Assembly: GCF_012034245.1 (NCBI RefSeq) | Contig: NZ_JAATEO010000004.1 | Location: 124,001-188,000, forward strand | Length of the DNA: 64,000 nucleotides | Direction of reading: 5' to 3' | Source: Micromonospora thermarum | GTDB taxonomy: Bacteria; Actinomycetota; Actinomycetes; Mycobacteriales; Micromonosporaceae | Shown: positions 51,588 through 61,422 of the stretch, piece by piece | Layout of the letters: every line of letters starts with the position of its first letter | How positions within the stretch are numbered: position 1 is the first letter of the stretch | The notes under the pieces: model-generated | Seen by the model: only the letters and a program-made list of their open reading frames with translations | Told to the model about the DNA's origin: nothing | Databases searched by the model: none | Made by a program: the position numbers and the translations under genes

Positions 51588-52181
51588 TCAGCCGCCGACG
51601 CGGATCAGTCGGGCGGAGAGGTGCGGGGACAGGCCATGACCGACGGCAGCCATCTCCTGCGCGTACAGCAGAGCGCCTTCCACGATGCCGAACAGGCGGT
51701 GGCCGGCGGTGACCTCCTTGGCGGTGGAGGTGCGGACGACGGCGTCGGTCACGAACTCGATCTGCGTGCCCTTGCGCTTGCCGATGTGCAGCTCCATCAC
51801 GCCGGTGGGCGTGGTCATCAGCGCTTCCAGCTCGTCGGTCGCCCGATCACCCGCCAGCACCGGCCGCCACCAGCCGACCTCGCGCCCGGCGGGGCGGATC
51901 GGCCGGCTCTGCTCGTCCAGCAGCCAGGCCCGGGACTCGTAGAACAGGAACGGCCGGCCGTCGTGGCTGATCCGGATCTCCTGCGCGAAGTCGAAGTCCT
52001 CGATCGTGGGAAAGCCGCCCCGGCCGCGCCCCCGCCACACCCCGATGTACGGCAGCAGGCCGTCCAGCGTCGGGTGCAGCTTCGGGCCGACCCGCAGGTC
52101 GTGGCTCTCCTCGTAGGGGTACGGGTCGACCGGCGGCGCGTTCAGCCACGGCGGTGGCTGCAGTGGATTCTCGTCGCTCAC
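51588..52181 (-). CDS. FABP-family / nitrobindin-like beta-barrel
   Basis: A 197-residue protein of the DUF1794/nitrobindin family. It contains the hallmark GVWRGRGRGGFPTIEDFDF (GxWxGxG), and a C-terminal beta segment. The proximal His expected near the C-terminus may be in AAVGHGLSPH. Relatives bind heme and isomerise peroxynitrite. It follows the aminotransferase in the same arrangement as Rv0812-Rv0813c. Confidence 0.88.
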   Translation of the reverse strand: MSDENPLQPPPWLNAPPVDPYPYEESHDLRVGPKLHPTLDGLLPYIGVWRGRGRGGFPTIEDFDFAQEIRISHDGRPFLFYESRAWLLDEQSRPIRPAGREVGWWRPVLAGDRATDELEALMTTPTGVMELHIGKRKGTQIEFVTDAVVRTSTAKEVTAGHRLFGIVEGALLYAQEMAAVGHGLSPHLSARLIRVGG

Positions 52182-52240
52182 CGGTTCACTCCGCCCTTCC
52201 CCGTCGGGGCACGCCCACTTCTCGCGCTCACCGCGTCACT

Positions 52241-52291
52241 TTTCGTTCGCGACTGCGGGGCTCGCAAACCCGGCTCACTCCTCGCGCTCAC
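52241..52291 (-). repeat. 51-bp dispersed repeat, copy 2
   Basis: The reverse complement of this segment matches 30179-30229 with one difference in 51. On the minus strand it starts at the TGA stop of the small membrane ORF (52290-52288). A partial second unit (GTGAGCGCGAGAAGTG) follows at 52231-52216. Confidence 0.85.
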
Positions 52292-52392
52292 CAACGGCCT
52301 CTCGATATGCGTACGGCAAGGTAGACCAGGCCACCGGCGAGCGCACCGAGGCCGGCGACCAACAGGCTGACGAACCCTATCTCGGTGACCAT
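52288..52392 (-). CDS. 34-residue single-span membrane protein
   Basis: ATG 52392 opens MVTEIGFVSLLVAGLGALAG, a single hydrophobic helix (about residues 5-28), then a basic end (VRISRGRW). It is divergent from the DsrE gene by 24 bases. Its TGA stop is the start of the 51-bp dispersed repeat. A short but plausible gene; homologous small ORFs would be needed to confirm it. Confidence 0.5.
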   Translation of the reverse strand: MVTEIGFVSLLVAGLGALAGGLVYLAVRISRGRW

Positions 52393-52416
52393 CGGCGACC
52401 ATCCTATGCTGGCGTC

Positions 52417-52779
52417 ATGGCCCGTACCCTCGTCGTCAAGGCCACCGCGGGCGCCGATGCCCCGGAGCGGTGCGCACAGGCGTTCACGGTCGCGTCCACC
52501 GCGGCCGCGGCCGGGGTGGACGTCTCGCTGTGGTTGACCGGTGAGGCGACCTGGTTCGCGCTGCCCGGGCGGGCACAGGAGTTCGAGCTGCCGCACTCGG
52601 CGCCGCTGGCGGAACTGCTGCACGTGATCCTGACCACCGGCCGGGTGACGGCGTGCACCCAGTGCGCCGCGCGGCGCGACATCGGCCCGGGCGACGTGCT
52701 GCCGGGCGTCCGGATCGCGGGCGCGGCGGTCTTCGTCGAGGAGACCATGGCCGAGGACGCCCGGGCGCTCGTCTACTAG
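52417..52779 (+). CDS. DsrE-family protein
   Basis: A 120-residue protein of the DsrE/DsrF-like fold. It has the N-terminal VVKATAGADAPERCAQAF, SLWLTGEATWFALPG and VTACTQCAARRDI; the CxxC in the last is where DsrE carries its active Cys. Likely a small sulfur-relay or oxidoreductase-like protein; the target is unknown. It starts at ATG 52417, upstream of the SCP2 gene. Confidence 0.85.
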   Translation: MARTLVVKATAGADAPERCAQAFTVASTAAAAGVDVSLWLTGEATWFALPGRAQEFELPHSAPLAELLHVILTTGRVTACTQCAARRDIGPGDVLPGVRIAGAAVFVEETMAEDARALVY

Positions 52780-52904
52780 GGCCGGTGTCGCAGTCCTCGG
52801 TCGAGCCGAGTACACCGGCCCGAGGGCGACTCTTCCGGAGCTCGTCGGCGAAGCGCCGGACGGGAACCGACCCGGCAACTCGGGCCAATGCCTACGATTC
52901 GGTT

Positions 52905-53285
52905 GTGACCGAGGCGACGGAGCGATTCTTCGAATCACTGCCGGCGCGCGCCCCGGCCATCCTCCGGGGCCCGGTCAGCGGCACGATCCAGATCGACCTC
53001 AGCGACGGCAACCGGACCGAGCACTGGCGGGTCCGGATGGGACCCGGCTCGGTCGAGGTCAGCCGCATGCGCGGCCCCGCCGACGGGATCTGGTACAGCA
53101 GCCAGGACCTCTTCGACCAGCTCGTCACCGGCCGGGCGCAGGCGATCTCCGCAGTGCTGCGCAACGAGAGCAGCTTCAGCGGCAACGTCGTGCTCTTCCT
53201 CGCCTTCCGCCGGTTCTTCCCCGAGCCGCCGGGCACCCGGGACCCGCGCGAGGTCGCGCGTGAACAGGTCGGGCGGCTGCGGTGA
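52905..53285 (+). CDS. SCP2 sterol-binding domain protein
   Basis: A 126-residue protein with an SCP2-like fold (about 20-105), including LSDGNRTEHWRVRMGPGSVEV and DLFDQLVTGRAQAISAVL. It probably binds a hydrophobic ligand. It starts at GTG 52905, 125 bases after DsrE, and overlaps the debranching-enzyme gene start (GTGA), so it is translated with that enzyme. Confidence 0.85.
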   Translation: MTEATERFFESLPARAPAILRGPVSGTIQIDLSDGNRTEHWRVRMGPGSVEVSRMRGPADGIWYSSQDLFDQLVTGRAQAISAVLRNESSFSGNVVLFLAFRRFFPEPPGTRDPREVAREQVGRLR

Positions 53286-55339
53286 AGCAACTGATCAGCA
53301 TCCTGGACGGCAACACCTTCCTGGTCAGCGACCGCCGCGGGGACGTCGAGCCGTCCCTGGACTTCCCCACCGGGCTCTTCTCGTTCGACACCCGGTTCCT
53401 CTCCACGTGGCTGATCACGCTCGACGGGCAACGCCTGCACGCCCTGTCGGTGGACGACGCCCGGTCGTACCAGACCCGGTTCTTCCTGGCCCCCGGCGAG
53501 CCGACCCACTACCTCGACGCGAAGGTGTCGGTGATCCGCAGCCGGGCCATCGGTGGGAGCATCGACGAGGAAGTGACCGTGCTCAACCACGCCGGCGAGG
53601 AGATCGAGTTCGCCCTCCGGCTCGACATCGGCGCCGACTTCGCCGACCTGTTCGAGATCAAGAACGTCCGTCAGAAACACGGCCACGCCACCGCCAGCGT
53701 CGGCGAGAACGAACTGCGGCTCACCTACCGGCGCGACGCCTTCCACCGGGAGACCGTGGTGTCGACCAGCACGCCCGGCGACATCGACGTGGCCGGGATG
53801 ACGTTCCGGATCCGCATCGGCCCGCACGGGGAGTGGACGACCCGGCTGCACGTGGCCACCCTCATCTACGGCGCCCGGGGCGAGGACATCCGGTCCAACC
53901 TGCCGCTGTACCGGGGTGTCCGCAACCCGGCGGCCATCGAGGCCGAGCAGGACGAGCTGATCGAGCAGGCCCCGAAACTCGGCTGCGACTGCGAGCCGCT
54001 CGCCGGGGCGTACCGGCGCAGCCTGAACGACCTGGCCGCCCTGCGCTACGAGTCCATCTCCCTCGGGGCCCGGCTGATCTCCGCCGGCCTGCCATGGTTC
54101 ATGACCCTGTTCGGGCGGGACAGCATCTTCACCTCCCTCCAGGTGCTGCCGTTCCTGCCCGAGCTGATTCCGTCGACGCTCTTGCTCCTCGCCGGTCTCC
54201 AGGGACACCGGCTGGACGACTTCCGGGACGAGGAGCCGGGCAAGATCCTGCACGAGCTGCGGTACGGCGAGACCGCAGGCTTCGAGGAGCAGCCGCACTC
54301 GCCCTACTACGGCTCCGCCGACGCCACGCCGCTCTTCGTGATCCTGCTCGACGAGTACGAGCGGTGGACCGGCGACGGCGCGCTGATCATGAAGCTGGAG
54401 TCCTCCATCCGCGCCGCCCTCGCCTGGATCGACACGTACGGCGACCTGCTCGGGACCGGCTACATCTGGTACCGGACCCGCAACCCGGACACCGGACTCG
54501 CGAACCAGTGCTGGAAGGACTCCTGGGACTCGATCTCGTACCGCGACGGCCGGCTGCCGGGCTTCCCCCGCGCCACCTGCGAACTACAGGGGTACGCGTA
54601 CGACGCGAAGATCCGGGGCGCCCGGCTGGCCCGCCGGTTCTTCAACGACCCCGCCTACGCAGACCGGCTGGAGCGGGAGGCCGCCGATCTGAAGATGCGG
54701 TTCAACCGGGACTTCTGGATCCCGGACAAGGAGTACTACGCGCTCGCTCTCGACGCCGACGGCCGGCAGGTGGACGCGCTCAGCTCGAACGTCGGCCACC
54801 TCCTCTGGAGCGGCATCGTGGACGAGTCACGCGCGGGGCGGCTCGCCGAGCATCTGCTCGGCCCCCGCCTCTTCACCGGCTGGGGCGTGCGAACGCTCGC
54901 CGACGACCAGGGCCGGTACAACCCCATCGGCTACCACGTCGGCACCGTCTGGCCGTTCGACAACTCGATCATCGCCTGGGGCCTGTGGAAGTACGGCTTC
55001 CGCGAGGAGGCCGGGCGGATCTGCGACGCGATCCTCGACGCCTCCCGCTTCTTCGAGGGCCGGCTGCCGGAGGCGTTCGCCGGCTACGACCGGACCCTCA
55101 CCGAGTACCCGGTGAAGTACCCCACCGCGTGCAGCCCCCAGGCCTGGTCGGCGGGGACACCGCTGCTGCTGCTCCGGGTCATCCTCGGTCTGGAGCCGCA
55201 GGGGGACCACCTGATCATCGACCCGTACGTGCCGGACGGCATGGGCCGCATCGAACTGCTCGACATCCCGGGCCGCTGGGGCCGGGTCGACGCCCTCGGC
55301 CGCAGCCGCACCCCGCACGACTCCAGCCGAGGCCGCTGA
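53282..55339 (+). CDS. Amylo-alpha-1,6-glucosidase / glycogen debranching-type enzyme
   Basis: A 685-residue protein with an N-terminal GDE_N_bis domain (about 10-205; DGNTFLVSDRRGDVEP) and a C-terminal (alpha/alpha)6 barrel of the glucosidase type, with FMTLFGRDSIFTSLQVLPF, NQCWKDSWDSISYRDG and GYHVGTVWPFDNSIIAWGL. It may hydrolyse alpha-1,6 branches or related bonds in a cytoplasmic glucan. It starts at GTG 53282, overlapping SCP2. The pairing of SCP2 with such an enzyme is unusual. Confidence 0.88.
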   Translation: MKQLISILDGNTFLVSDRRGDVEPSLDFPTGLFSFDTRFLSTWLITLDGQRLHALSVDDARSYQTRFFLAPGEPTHYLDAKVSVIRSRAIGGSIDEEVTVLNHAGEEIEFALRLDIGADFADLFEIKNVRQKHGHATASVGENELRLTYRRDAFHRETVVSTSTPGDIDVAGMTFRIRIGPHGEWTTRLHVATLIYGARGEDIRSNLPLYRGVRNPAAIEAEQDELIEQAPKLGCDCEPLAGAYRRSLNDLAALRYESISLGARLISAGLPWFMTLFGRDSIFTSLQVLPFLPELIPSTLLLLAGLQGHRLDDFRDEEPGKILHELRYGETAGFEEQPHSPYYGSADATPLFVILLDEYERWTGDGALIMKLESSIRAALAWIDTYGDLLGTGYIWYRTRNPDTGLANQCWKDSWDSISYRDGRLPGFPRATCELQGYAYDAKIRGARLARRFFNDPAYADRLEREAADLKMRFNRDFWIPDKEYYALALDADGRQVDALSSNVGHLLWSGIVDESRAGRLAEHLLGPRLFTGWGVRTLADDQGRYNPIGYHVGTVWPFDNSIIAWGLWKYGFREEAGRICDAILDASRFFEGRLPEAFAGYDRTLTEYPVKYPTACSPQAWSAGTPLLLLRVILGLEPQGDHLIIDPYVPDGMGRIELLDIPGRWGRVDALGRSRTPHDSSRGR

Positions 55340-55385
55340 GGCGTCGCCCTCCGCGCGGCCGGTCGCCCGTCCGACGGCAGCGTGG

Positions 55386-56237
55386 TCAGCCGGCGCAGCC
55401 CGTGGAGGCGGCGAGCCGAAGCTCCTCGCCGGTGGCGTCGGCGAGGACGATGTCCGGGCCGCGCCGGTAGGCGTACGCCTCCGGGGTGTCGACGAGGACG
55501 GCGCCGGCGGCCAGCGGCGCCAGCGCGTCCAGCGACACCGGGTCGGAACCGGCGTCCACCCAGCGGGTCCAGGCATTACCGCCGTCGGGGCAGCGTGCCA
55601 CCACCACCCGCGTGACGTCCGTCGCCGGTCGGCCCAGGGCGCGTGACGCCTCCTCCAGTGCCGGGCCGGCGGCGTGCAGCGGCAGCAGGTCCCCGAACTC
55701 CACGTCGGCCGGCCGGCAGCCGGTCGCCACCGTGAACCGGACCCGGCCGGGCGCGGCAACCCGGCCCTCGACCGGGATGAATTCGCCGGCGTCGGCGCGC
55801 AGGCGCGGGCCGTCCACGCTGTCCCGCACCCCGGCCCGCCAGGGCTCCGGAAGCGCGTCGGCGACCCGGTCGAGCAGGGCCCGTTCCCCGCCCTCGGCGA
55901 CCAGCACGTCCACGCCACGGGTCAGGTCGGCGCCGTCGCTGACCGGCGTGACGCGGCATCCCTTCTCGACCGTTTCCGGGGTCATGACCCACGCGCCGGC
56001 CGGGCCGATCGCGGCGACGAGGTGGCCCACCGCCCGGTGGACCACCGGCGTCGCCTGGCCGATGGTGCGCTGCTCCTTCACGGTCGGCGGGTCGGTGCGG
56101 ACCGACCACCACGCAAGCGCCGCCAGCAGCACCGCCCACGCCACGGCCGCGACGACGACCCAACGCGCGGCCCGCCGGCGGCCCGGCGGGCGGTCAGGAC
56201 CGGACGGTAGGGCGTACCCGGGGTGGACGGCACTCAC
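55386..56237 (-). CDS. Membrane-anchored unknown protein
   Basis: A 283-residue protein starting at GTG 56237. A short basic cytoplasmic part (GRRRAARW) precedes one TM helix (about 26-45) and an extracytoplasmic domain of 230 residues with four Cys (KGCRVTP, TGCRPADV, ARCPDGG, STGCAG) that could form two disulfides. No catalytic motif is recognised. It converges with the debranching-enzyme gene and is upstream of no clear partner. Confidence 0.65.
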   Translation of the reverse strand: MSAVHPGYALPSGPDRPPGRRRAARWVVVAAVAWAVLLAALAWWSVRTDPPTVKEQRTIGQATPVVHRAVGHLVAAIGPAGAWVMTPETVEKGCRVTPVSDGADLTRGVDVLVAEGGERALLDRVADALPEPWRAGVRDSVDGPRLRADAGEFIPVEGRVAAPGRVRFTVATGCRPADVEFGDLLPLHAAGPALEEASRALGRPATDVTRVVVARCPDGGNAWTRWVDAGSDPVSLDALAPLAAGAVLVDTPEAYAYRRGPDIVLADATGEELRLAASTGCAG

Positions 56238-56343
56238 CGCGCCATCGTGTCACGCGCCGGCACGTCACCCGCCGACGGCTCGACGGCCCGCCGCGCGCCG
56301 ACCGCGCACCCCCGGCGTCGCCCGCCCGAACTCCCCCCGCGGC

Positions 56344-56835
56344 TCACCCGTCGGGGTCGTCCGGTACGGAGACGAGACGGTAGCCGACCCCGCGCACGGT
56401 GTGCACCCGCGGGCCGCCGGAGAGCAGGCGAAGCTTGTGCCGGAGCCGCTTCATCGCCGAGTGCAGGATGGCCGTGTCGCCGAGGTACGCGCCGCCCCAG
56501 ACCGAGGCGAAGAGCTGCTCGTAGCTCCAGAGCACGACCGGCGGGCTGGCCAACCGCGCCAGCAGCTCCCGCTCGGTGCGGGTCAGCGCCAGCGGCCGCC
56601 CCCGCCAGGTGACCAGGTGCCCCGGCCCGTCGACGACCAGGTCACCGCAGCTCACCGGGCTCTCCGGTGGCACTGGAACCGGCACCGGCGGCTCGGGAAA
56701 GAGCATCGCGCGCAGCTCGGCGAGATCGGCGCAACTCACGACCGGCCCCACCCCGTCGAGCCGGCGCAGCACATGTTCGCGCACGGCCACGTCGGGACTG
56801 ACACAGACAACTATCGGGACTCCCCCACCGGACAC
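56344..56835 (-). CDS. Winged-helix (OmpR-type) regulator without receiver
   Basis: A 163-residue protein from GTG 56835, with GGGGAGG five bases upstream. The N-terminal 65 residues look like a degenerate receiver (VPIVVCVSPDVAVREHVLRRL) lacking the acidic pair and phosphoacceptor Asp; residues about 75-160 form a Trans_reg_C winged helix ending VHTVRGVGYRLVS. Such proteins act without phosphorylation. It is divergent from the large protease gene and may control it. It resembles Rv0818 in position relative to the SseC/CysA2 genes. Confidence 0.85.
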   Translation of the reverse strand: MSGGGVPIVVCVSPDVAVREHVLRRLDGVGPVVSCADLAELRAMLFPEPPVPVPVPPESPVSCGDLVVDGPGHLVTWRGRPLALTRTERELLARLASPPVVLWSYEQLFASVWGGAYLGDTAILHSAMKRLRHKLRLLSGGPRVHTVRGVGYRLVSVPDDPDG

Positions 56836-57044
56836 GCTGCCTCCCCGGCTGTCCGCGCTGACGTGAACGCTCCCACCCGCCGACGCGTACCGACGGGGCC
56901 CGCGGTCAGCGTATCGGCCAGAATCGCGCCCCGTCACTGACCAGGTACTGACCGAAACATTCCATTGATCGTCCTCTGTCGGCCCACGAGCATGGCTTTC
57001 GCGGGACCGGAACCGCCCGGACCCGCGGACGTGGGGAGGCAACA

Positions 57045-60000
57045 GTGTTCGTACGACCATCCGCGCGGTCCCGCCTGGGGCGTGTGGCCGTCGCGCTCGG
57101 CGCGCTGGTGCTCGGGCTGACCGCCCAGCCGGCGCTCGCCGCGTCGCCGCCCGGCACACCGGCCCGGGCGACCGTCGCGCCGGGGCTGCTCGACGGCCGC
57201 ACCGCCACCGGCAGTGCGACGTTCCTGGTATACCTGCGGGAGACGGCCCCGCTCGCCGACACCGCGAAACTGCGGGACGCGGACAGCCGGGCCCGCGCCG
57301 TGCACCAGCTGCTGACCGGCACCGCCGAGCGCACCCAGCGCGACCTCCGGAAACTGCTGGACGCGCGGAAGGTGGACCACACGTCGTACTGGATCGCCAA
57401 CGCCCTCCGCGTCCGTGGCGACCGCGCCCTGGTCGACGAGCTGGCGGGCCGGCCCGAGGTGGCCCGGATCGAGCCCACCCGCAGCTACCCGCTGGTCCGG
57501 CCCACGCCGGCCACGGTCGACCGCGCCCGGACCGCCGCCGTCGAGTGGGGTATCACCGACATCGGCGCGCCCCGCGTGTGGGATGAGTTCGGCGACCGCG
57601 GCGAGGGCGTCGTGGTGGCGAACATCGACAGCGGCGTGCAGTACGACCACCCCGCCCTGGTCCGCTCCTACCGGGGCAACCTCGGCGGCAGCTTCGACCA
57701 CGCCTACAACTGGTACGACCCGACCGGGATCTGCGCCGGCCCGGCGCCCTGCGACAACAACGACCACGGCACCCACGTGATGGGCACGATGGTCGGCGAC
57801 GACGGGGCCGGCAACCAGATCGGTGTCGCCCCCGGCGCGCGGTGGATGGCCGCCAAGGGGTGCGAGGTGAACACGTGCTCGGACGCCTCGCTGCTCGCCG
57901 CCGGCCAGTGGGTCCTGGCCCCGACCGACCCGAACGGACAGAACCCGCGACCCGACCTGCGTCCCGACATCGTCAACAACTCGTGGGGCGGCAACGGGGG
58001 CGACCCCTGGTACCAGCAGACCGTGGCCGCCTGGCGGGCCGCCGGCATCTTCCCGGTGTTCTCCGCCGGCAACGACGGCCCGGCCTGCGGCAGCGCCGGC
58101 TCACCCGGTGACTACCCGACCGCGTACGCCGTCGGGGCGTACGCGTCGAACGGCGCTATCGCCAACTTCTCCGGTCGCGGCTCCGGCACCGAACCGCTGA
58201 AGCCGAACGTCGCCGCCCCCGGGGTGGCCGTCCGCTCCAGCGTGCCCGGCGGCGGGTACGCGGCCTTCAACGGCACGTCGATGGCCGCCCCGCACGTCGC
58301 CGGAACCGCGGCCCTGGTCTGGTCGGCCGCCCCCAGCCTGCGCGGTGACGTCGCCGCCACCGAGGCGTTGCTGGACCGCACCGCCCGGGACGTGGACGCC
58401 ACCACCTGCGGCGGGACCGCCGCCGACAACAACGTGTTCGGCGAAGGGCGCCTCGACGCGTACGAGGCGGTGCGCGGCGCCCCGCGCGGAGCGGTCGGCC
58501 GGATCACCGGCACGGTGACCTCGGCCGGTGACGACGACCCGGTCGCCGGGGCGACCGTCGGCGACGGCACCCGCACCGTCACCACCGGCCCCGACGGCCG
58601 GTACGCGCTGACGGTGCCGGCCGGCGAGACCACCGTCACGGTCTCCGCGTACGGCTTCGCCACGCAGTCGGCCACCGTCACGGTCGCCGAGGGCGCGGCG
58701 GTCACCCGGGACTTCGCGCTGGTGGCGAGCCCGATGGTCACGCTCGGCGGCCGGGTCACCGACGGCTCCGGGCACGGCTGGCCGCTCTACGCCCGCGTCG
58801 ACGTGGCCGGCCGTCCCGGCGGCCCGGTCTTCACCGACCCGGCGACCGGTCGCTGGTCGGCCACCGTGGCCGGGGACGCCGCGTACCGGATCACGGTTAC
58901 GGCCCGGTACCCGGGCTACCGCACCGTGACCCGCGACGTCCCGGTCGGCGACGGTGCCACCACGGCGGACGTCGCGGTGCCGGTCGACCCGGCCTGCACC
59001 GCCGCGGGCTACACGAGCAGCTTCGGCGCGCCGCTGCTCACGCAGGGCTTCGACGGCACCACCGCACCGGCCGGGTGGTCGGTGGTCAAGCGCACCGACA
59101 AGGGCGGCTGGGCCTTCGACGACCCCGGGCGCCGCGGCAACCTCACCGGCGGCAGCGGCGGCTTCGCGATCATCGACAGTGACTCGCTGGGCTCCGGCAA
59201 CACCCAGGACACCGACCTGGTGGCCCCGGCGGTGGACCTGTCCGGCGCGCCGGCGCCCGTCCTGCGTTTTCGCAGCGACTGGCGGGCGGTGGGGGTGACC
59301 GACACCGCCGACGTGGACGTCTCCACCGACGGTGGCGCCACGTGGACCACCGTCTGGCACCAGACGTCGAGCCGGCGCGGGCCGCGCATCGAGGAAGTGC
59401 CGCTGACCGGGGCCGGAGGCGCCTCCGACGTCCGGGTGCGGTTCCGCTTCAAGGGCACGTTCGCCTGGTGGTGGCAGGTCGACGACGTCGCCCTCGTCAA
59501 CCGGGACTGCACGCCGGTGCCCGGTGGCCTGGTGGTCGGCACGACGACCGACCGCAACACCGGCACCCCGGTGAACGGGGTCTCCGTGACCAGCGTGGAC
59601 CGCCCGGCCGACAAGGGCGTCTCGGCCGCCACGCCGGACGACCCGAACGAGCCGGACGGCTTCTACTGGCTCTTCTCCGGCCTCACCGGGACGCACCCCG
59701 TCACCGCGACGCGGACGCCGTACGCGCCGGCCACCCGTGACGTGGCGGTCGTCGCCGACGACGTCCGGCGAGCCGACTTCGCGCTGGCTGCCGGCCGGCT
59801 CACGGTCACCCCGGCGCAGGTGGAGTCCCACCAGCCGTACGGCAGCACCCGGAGCACCCGGCTCACGATGAGGAACACCGGCACCGCCCCGGCCACCGTG
59901 GAGGTGCTGGAGCGGGCCGGCCGGTTCGAGCTGCTCGACCGGGCGGGCGCCCCGCTGCGCGAGGTCACGGTGAAGGGGATCAGCAAGGCGCGCACCGGGA

Positions 60001-61415
60001 CCGCGTACGGCGGCGCGGCGCCGGAGGCCGGTACGTCGGCGGACGACGCCTGGGCCCAGATCGCCGACCTGCCGGCGGCCGTTTTCGACAACGGGGCCGC
60101 GTGGCTCGACGGGCGGGTCTACTCGGTCGGCGGTGGCAGCGGCACCGGGACCGAGCGCAAGGCCTGGGCGTACGACCCCGGCACGGAGGCCTGGACGGCC
60201 CTGCCCGACCTGCCGACCGCTCGCGCCAAGCCGGGCGTCGCGTCGGTTGGTGGCAAGCTCTACGTGCTCGGCGGCTGGGGTGCCGACGAGGACACCGTGG
60301 CGTCGGTGGACGTGCTCGATCCGGGCACCGGCACCTGGAGCACGCTGTCCGGGGCGACCAACCCGGCACCGGTCGCCGCCGCCGGGACGGCGGTCGCGGG
60401 CGGCAAGGTCTACCTCGTGGGCGGCTGCGCCGACGGGGCCTGCGCGGCGACCGACCGGCTGGTGGTGTTCGACCCGAAGACCGGAACCTTCACCACCGGC
60501 GCGCCCTACCCGCACCCGGTCGCCTGGCTGAGCTGCGGCGGGATCGGCGCCCAGGTGTACTGCGCCGGCGGCACCGGCAGCACCGAGTACACCGACGCGT
60601 ACCGGTACGACCCGGCCTCGGACAGCTGGACCCGGATCGCCGACCTGCCGCTGGAGATGTGGGGCTCGCAGTACGCGGCGGCCGGCGGGATGCTCGTGCT
60701 GGCCGGCGGCGTGACCAGCGGATCCAGCGTGGTGACGAACCGGACGGTCGGCTACGACCCGGCGACCGGGAGCTGGCGGACCCTGCCGAACACCGGGTTC
60801 GCACGGTACCGCGGCGCCGCCGCGTGCGGGGCGTACCGGATCGGCGGCTCACCCACCTCCTTCGTCGGGTCGACGCAGAGCGAACGGCTCGGTGGCCTGG
60901 AGCTGTGCGCGGAGGAGGCGGACCTGCCCTGGCTCGCCACGTCGCCCGCCAGCTTCACGCTGGCGCCCGGAGCGTCCCGCACGGTGACCGTCACGCTCAC
61001 CGCGACGGCCGCCGCCGGGGTGGCGCAGCCGGGACGGTACGCGGGTGAGCTGGCCTTCGCGGCCGACGTGCCGTACGCGGTGCCACCGGTCAACGTGGAG
61101 ATGAACGTGTCTCCCCCGGCGAGCTGGGGCAAGCTCCAGGGCACGGTCACCGGCGTGACCTGCGGCGGCGTGACGGTCGGCGTGCCGGCGACGGTGCGGG
61201 TGAACCTGGTCGGTGGCACCAGCGGCCACACGCTCACCGCCGACACCCGCGGCCGGTACGCGTGGTGGCTGCCTAAGGGCCGGTACGAGGTGATCGTCGC
61301 CAAGGACGGCTGGATCCCGGAGGTGCAGCGCACCCGGGTCGAGGCGGGCTTCGTCCGCACCCTCGACTTCGCCCTCGATCCGTCGTCGGGCTGCACGAGA
61401 GCGACCGGCATCTGA
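57045..61415 (+). CDS. Large multidomain subtilisin-like serine protease
   Basis: A 1456-residue secreted protein. A signal peptide (1-33) is followed by an I9-type propeptide and an S8 peptidase domain (about 165-475) with the triad Asp195 (VANIDSGVQ), His241 (NDHGTHVMG) and Ser412 (FNGTSMAAPHV). After it come carboxypeptidase-regulatory-like beta domains (485-565 and 565-650), a MAM/immune-inhibitor-A-like domain (660-820), another regulatory-like domain, a kelch-type propeller (about 1000-1270; YVLGGWGADED, VYLVGGC, VYCAGGTG) and a final beta domain. No wall anchor is seen. It starts at GTG 57045 with GGGAGG upstream. Confidence 0.92.
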   Translation: MFVRPSARSRLGRVAVALGALVLGLTAQPALAASPPGTPARATVAPGLLDGRTATGSATFLVYLRETAPLADTAKLRDADSRARAVHQLLTGTAERTQRDLRKLLDARKVDHTSYWIANALRVRGDRALVDELAGRPEVARIEPTRSYPLVRPTPATVDRARTAAVEWGITDIGAPRVWDEFGDRGEGVVVANIDSGVQYDHPALVRSYRGNLGGSFDHAYNWYDPTGICAGPAPCDNNDHGTHVMGTMVGDDGAGNQIGVAPGARWMAAKGCEVNTCSDASLLAAGQWVLAPTDPNGQNPRPDLRPDIVNNSWGGNGGDPWYQQTVAAWRAAGIFPVFSAGNDGPACGSAGSPGDYPTAYAVGAYASNGAIANFSGRGSGTEPLKPNVAAPGVAVRSSVPGGGYAAFNGTSMAAPHVAGTAALVWSAAPSLRGDVAATEALLDRTARDVDATTCGGTAADNNVFGEGRLDAYEAVRGAPRGAVGRITGTVTSAGDDDPVAGATVGDGTRTVTTGPDGRYALTVPAGETTVTVSAYGFATQSATVTVAEGAAVTRDFALVASPMVTLGGRVTDGSGHGWPLYARVDVAGRPGGPVFTDPATGRWSATVAGDAAYRITVTARYPGYRTVTRDVPVGDGATTADVAVPVDPACTAAGYTSSFGAPLLTQGFDGTTAPAGWSVVKRTDKGGWAFDDPGRRGNLTGGSGGFAIIDSDSLGSGNTQDTDLVAPAVDLSGAPAPVLRFRSDWRAVGVTDTADVDVSTDGGATWTTVWHQTSSRRGPRIEEVPLTGAGGASDVRVRFRFKGTFAWWWQVDDVALVNRDCTPVPGGLVVGTTTDRNTGTPVNGVSVTSVDRPADKGVSAATPDDPNEPDGFYWLFSGLTGTHPVTATRTPYAPATRDVAVVADDVRRADFALAAGRLTVTPAQVESHQPYGSTRSTRLTMRNTGTAPATVEVLERAGRFELLDRAGAPLREVTVKGISKARTGTAYGGAAPEAGTSADDAWAQIADLPAAVFDNGAAWLDGRVYSVGGGSGTGTERKAWAYDPGTEAWTALPDLPTARAKPGVASVGGKLYVLGGWGADEDTVASVDVLDPGTGTWSTLSGATNPAPVAAAGTAVAGGKVYLVGGCADGACAATDRLVVFDPKTGTFTTGAPYPHPVAWLSCGGIGAQVYCAGGTGSTEYTDAYRYDPASDSWTRIADLPLEMWGSQYAAAGGMLVLAGGVTSGSSVVTNRTVGYDPATGSWRTLPNTGFARYRGAAACGAYRIGGSPTSFVGSTQSERLGGLELCAEEADLPWLATSPASFTLAPGASRTVTVTLTATAAAGVAQPGRYAGELAFAADVPYAVPPVNVEMNVSPPASWGKLQGTVTGVTCGGVTVGVPATVRVNLVGGTSGHTLTADTRGRYAWWLPKGRYEVIVAKDGWIPEVQRTRVEAGFVRTLDFALDPSSGCTRATGI

Positions 61416-61422
61416 GTGAGTT

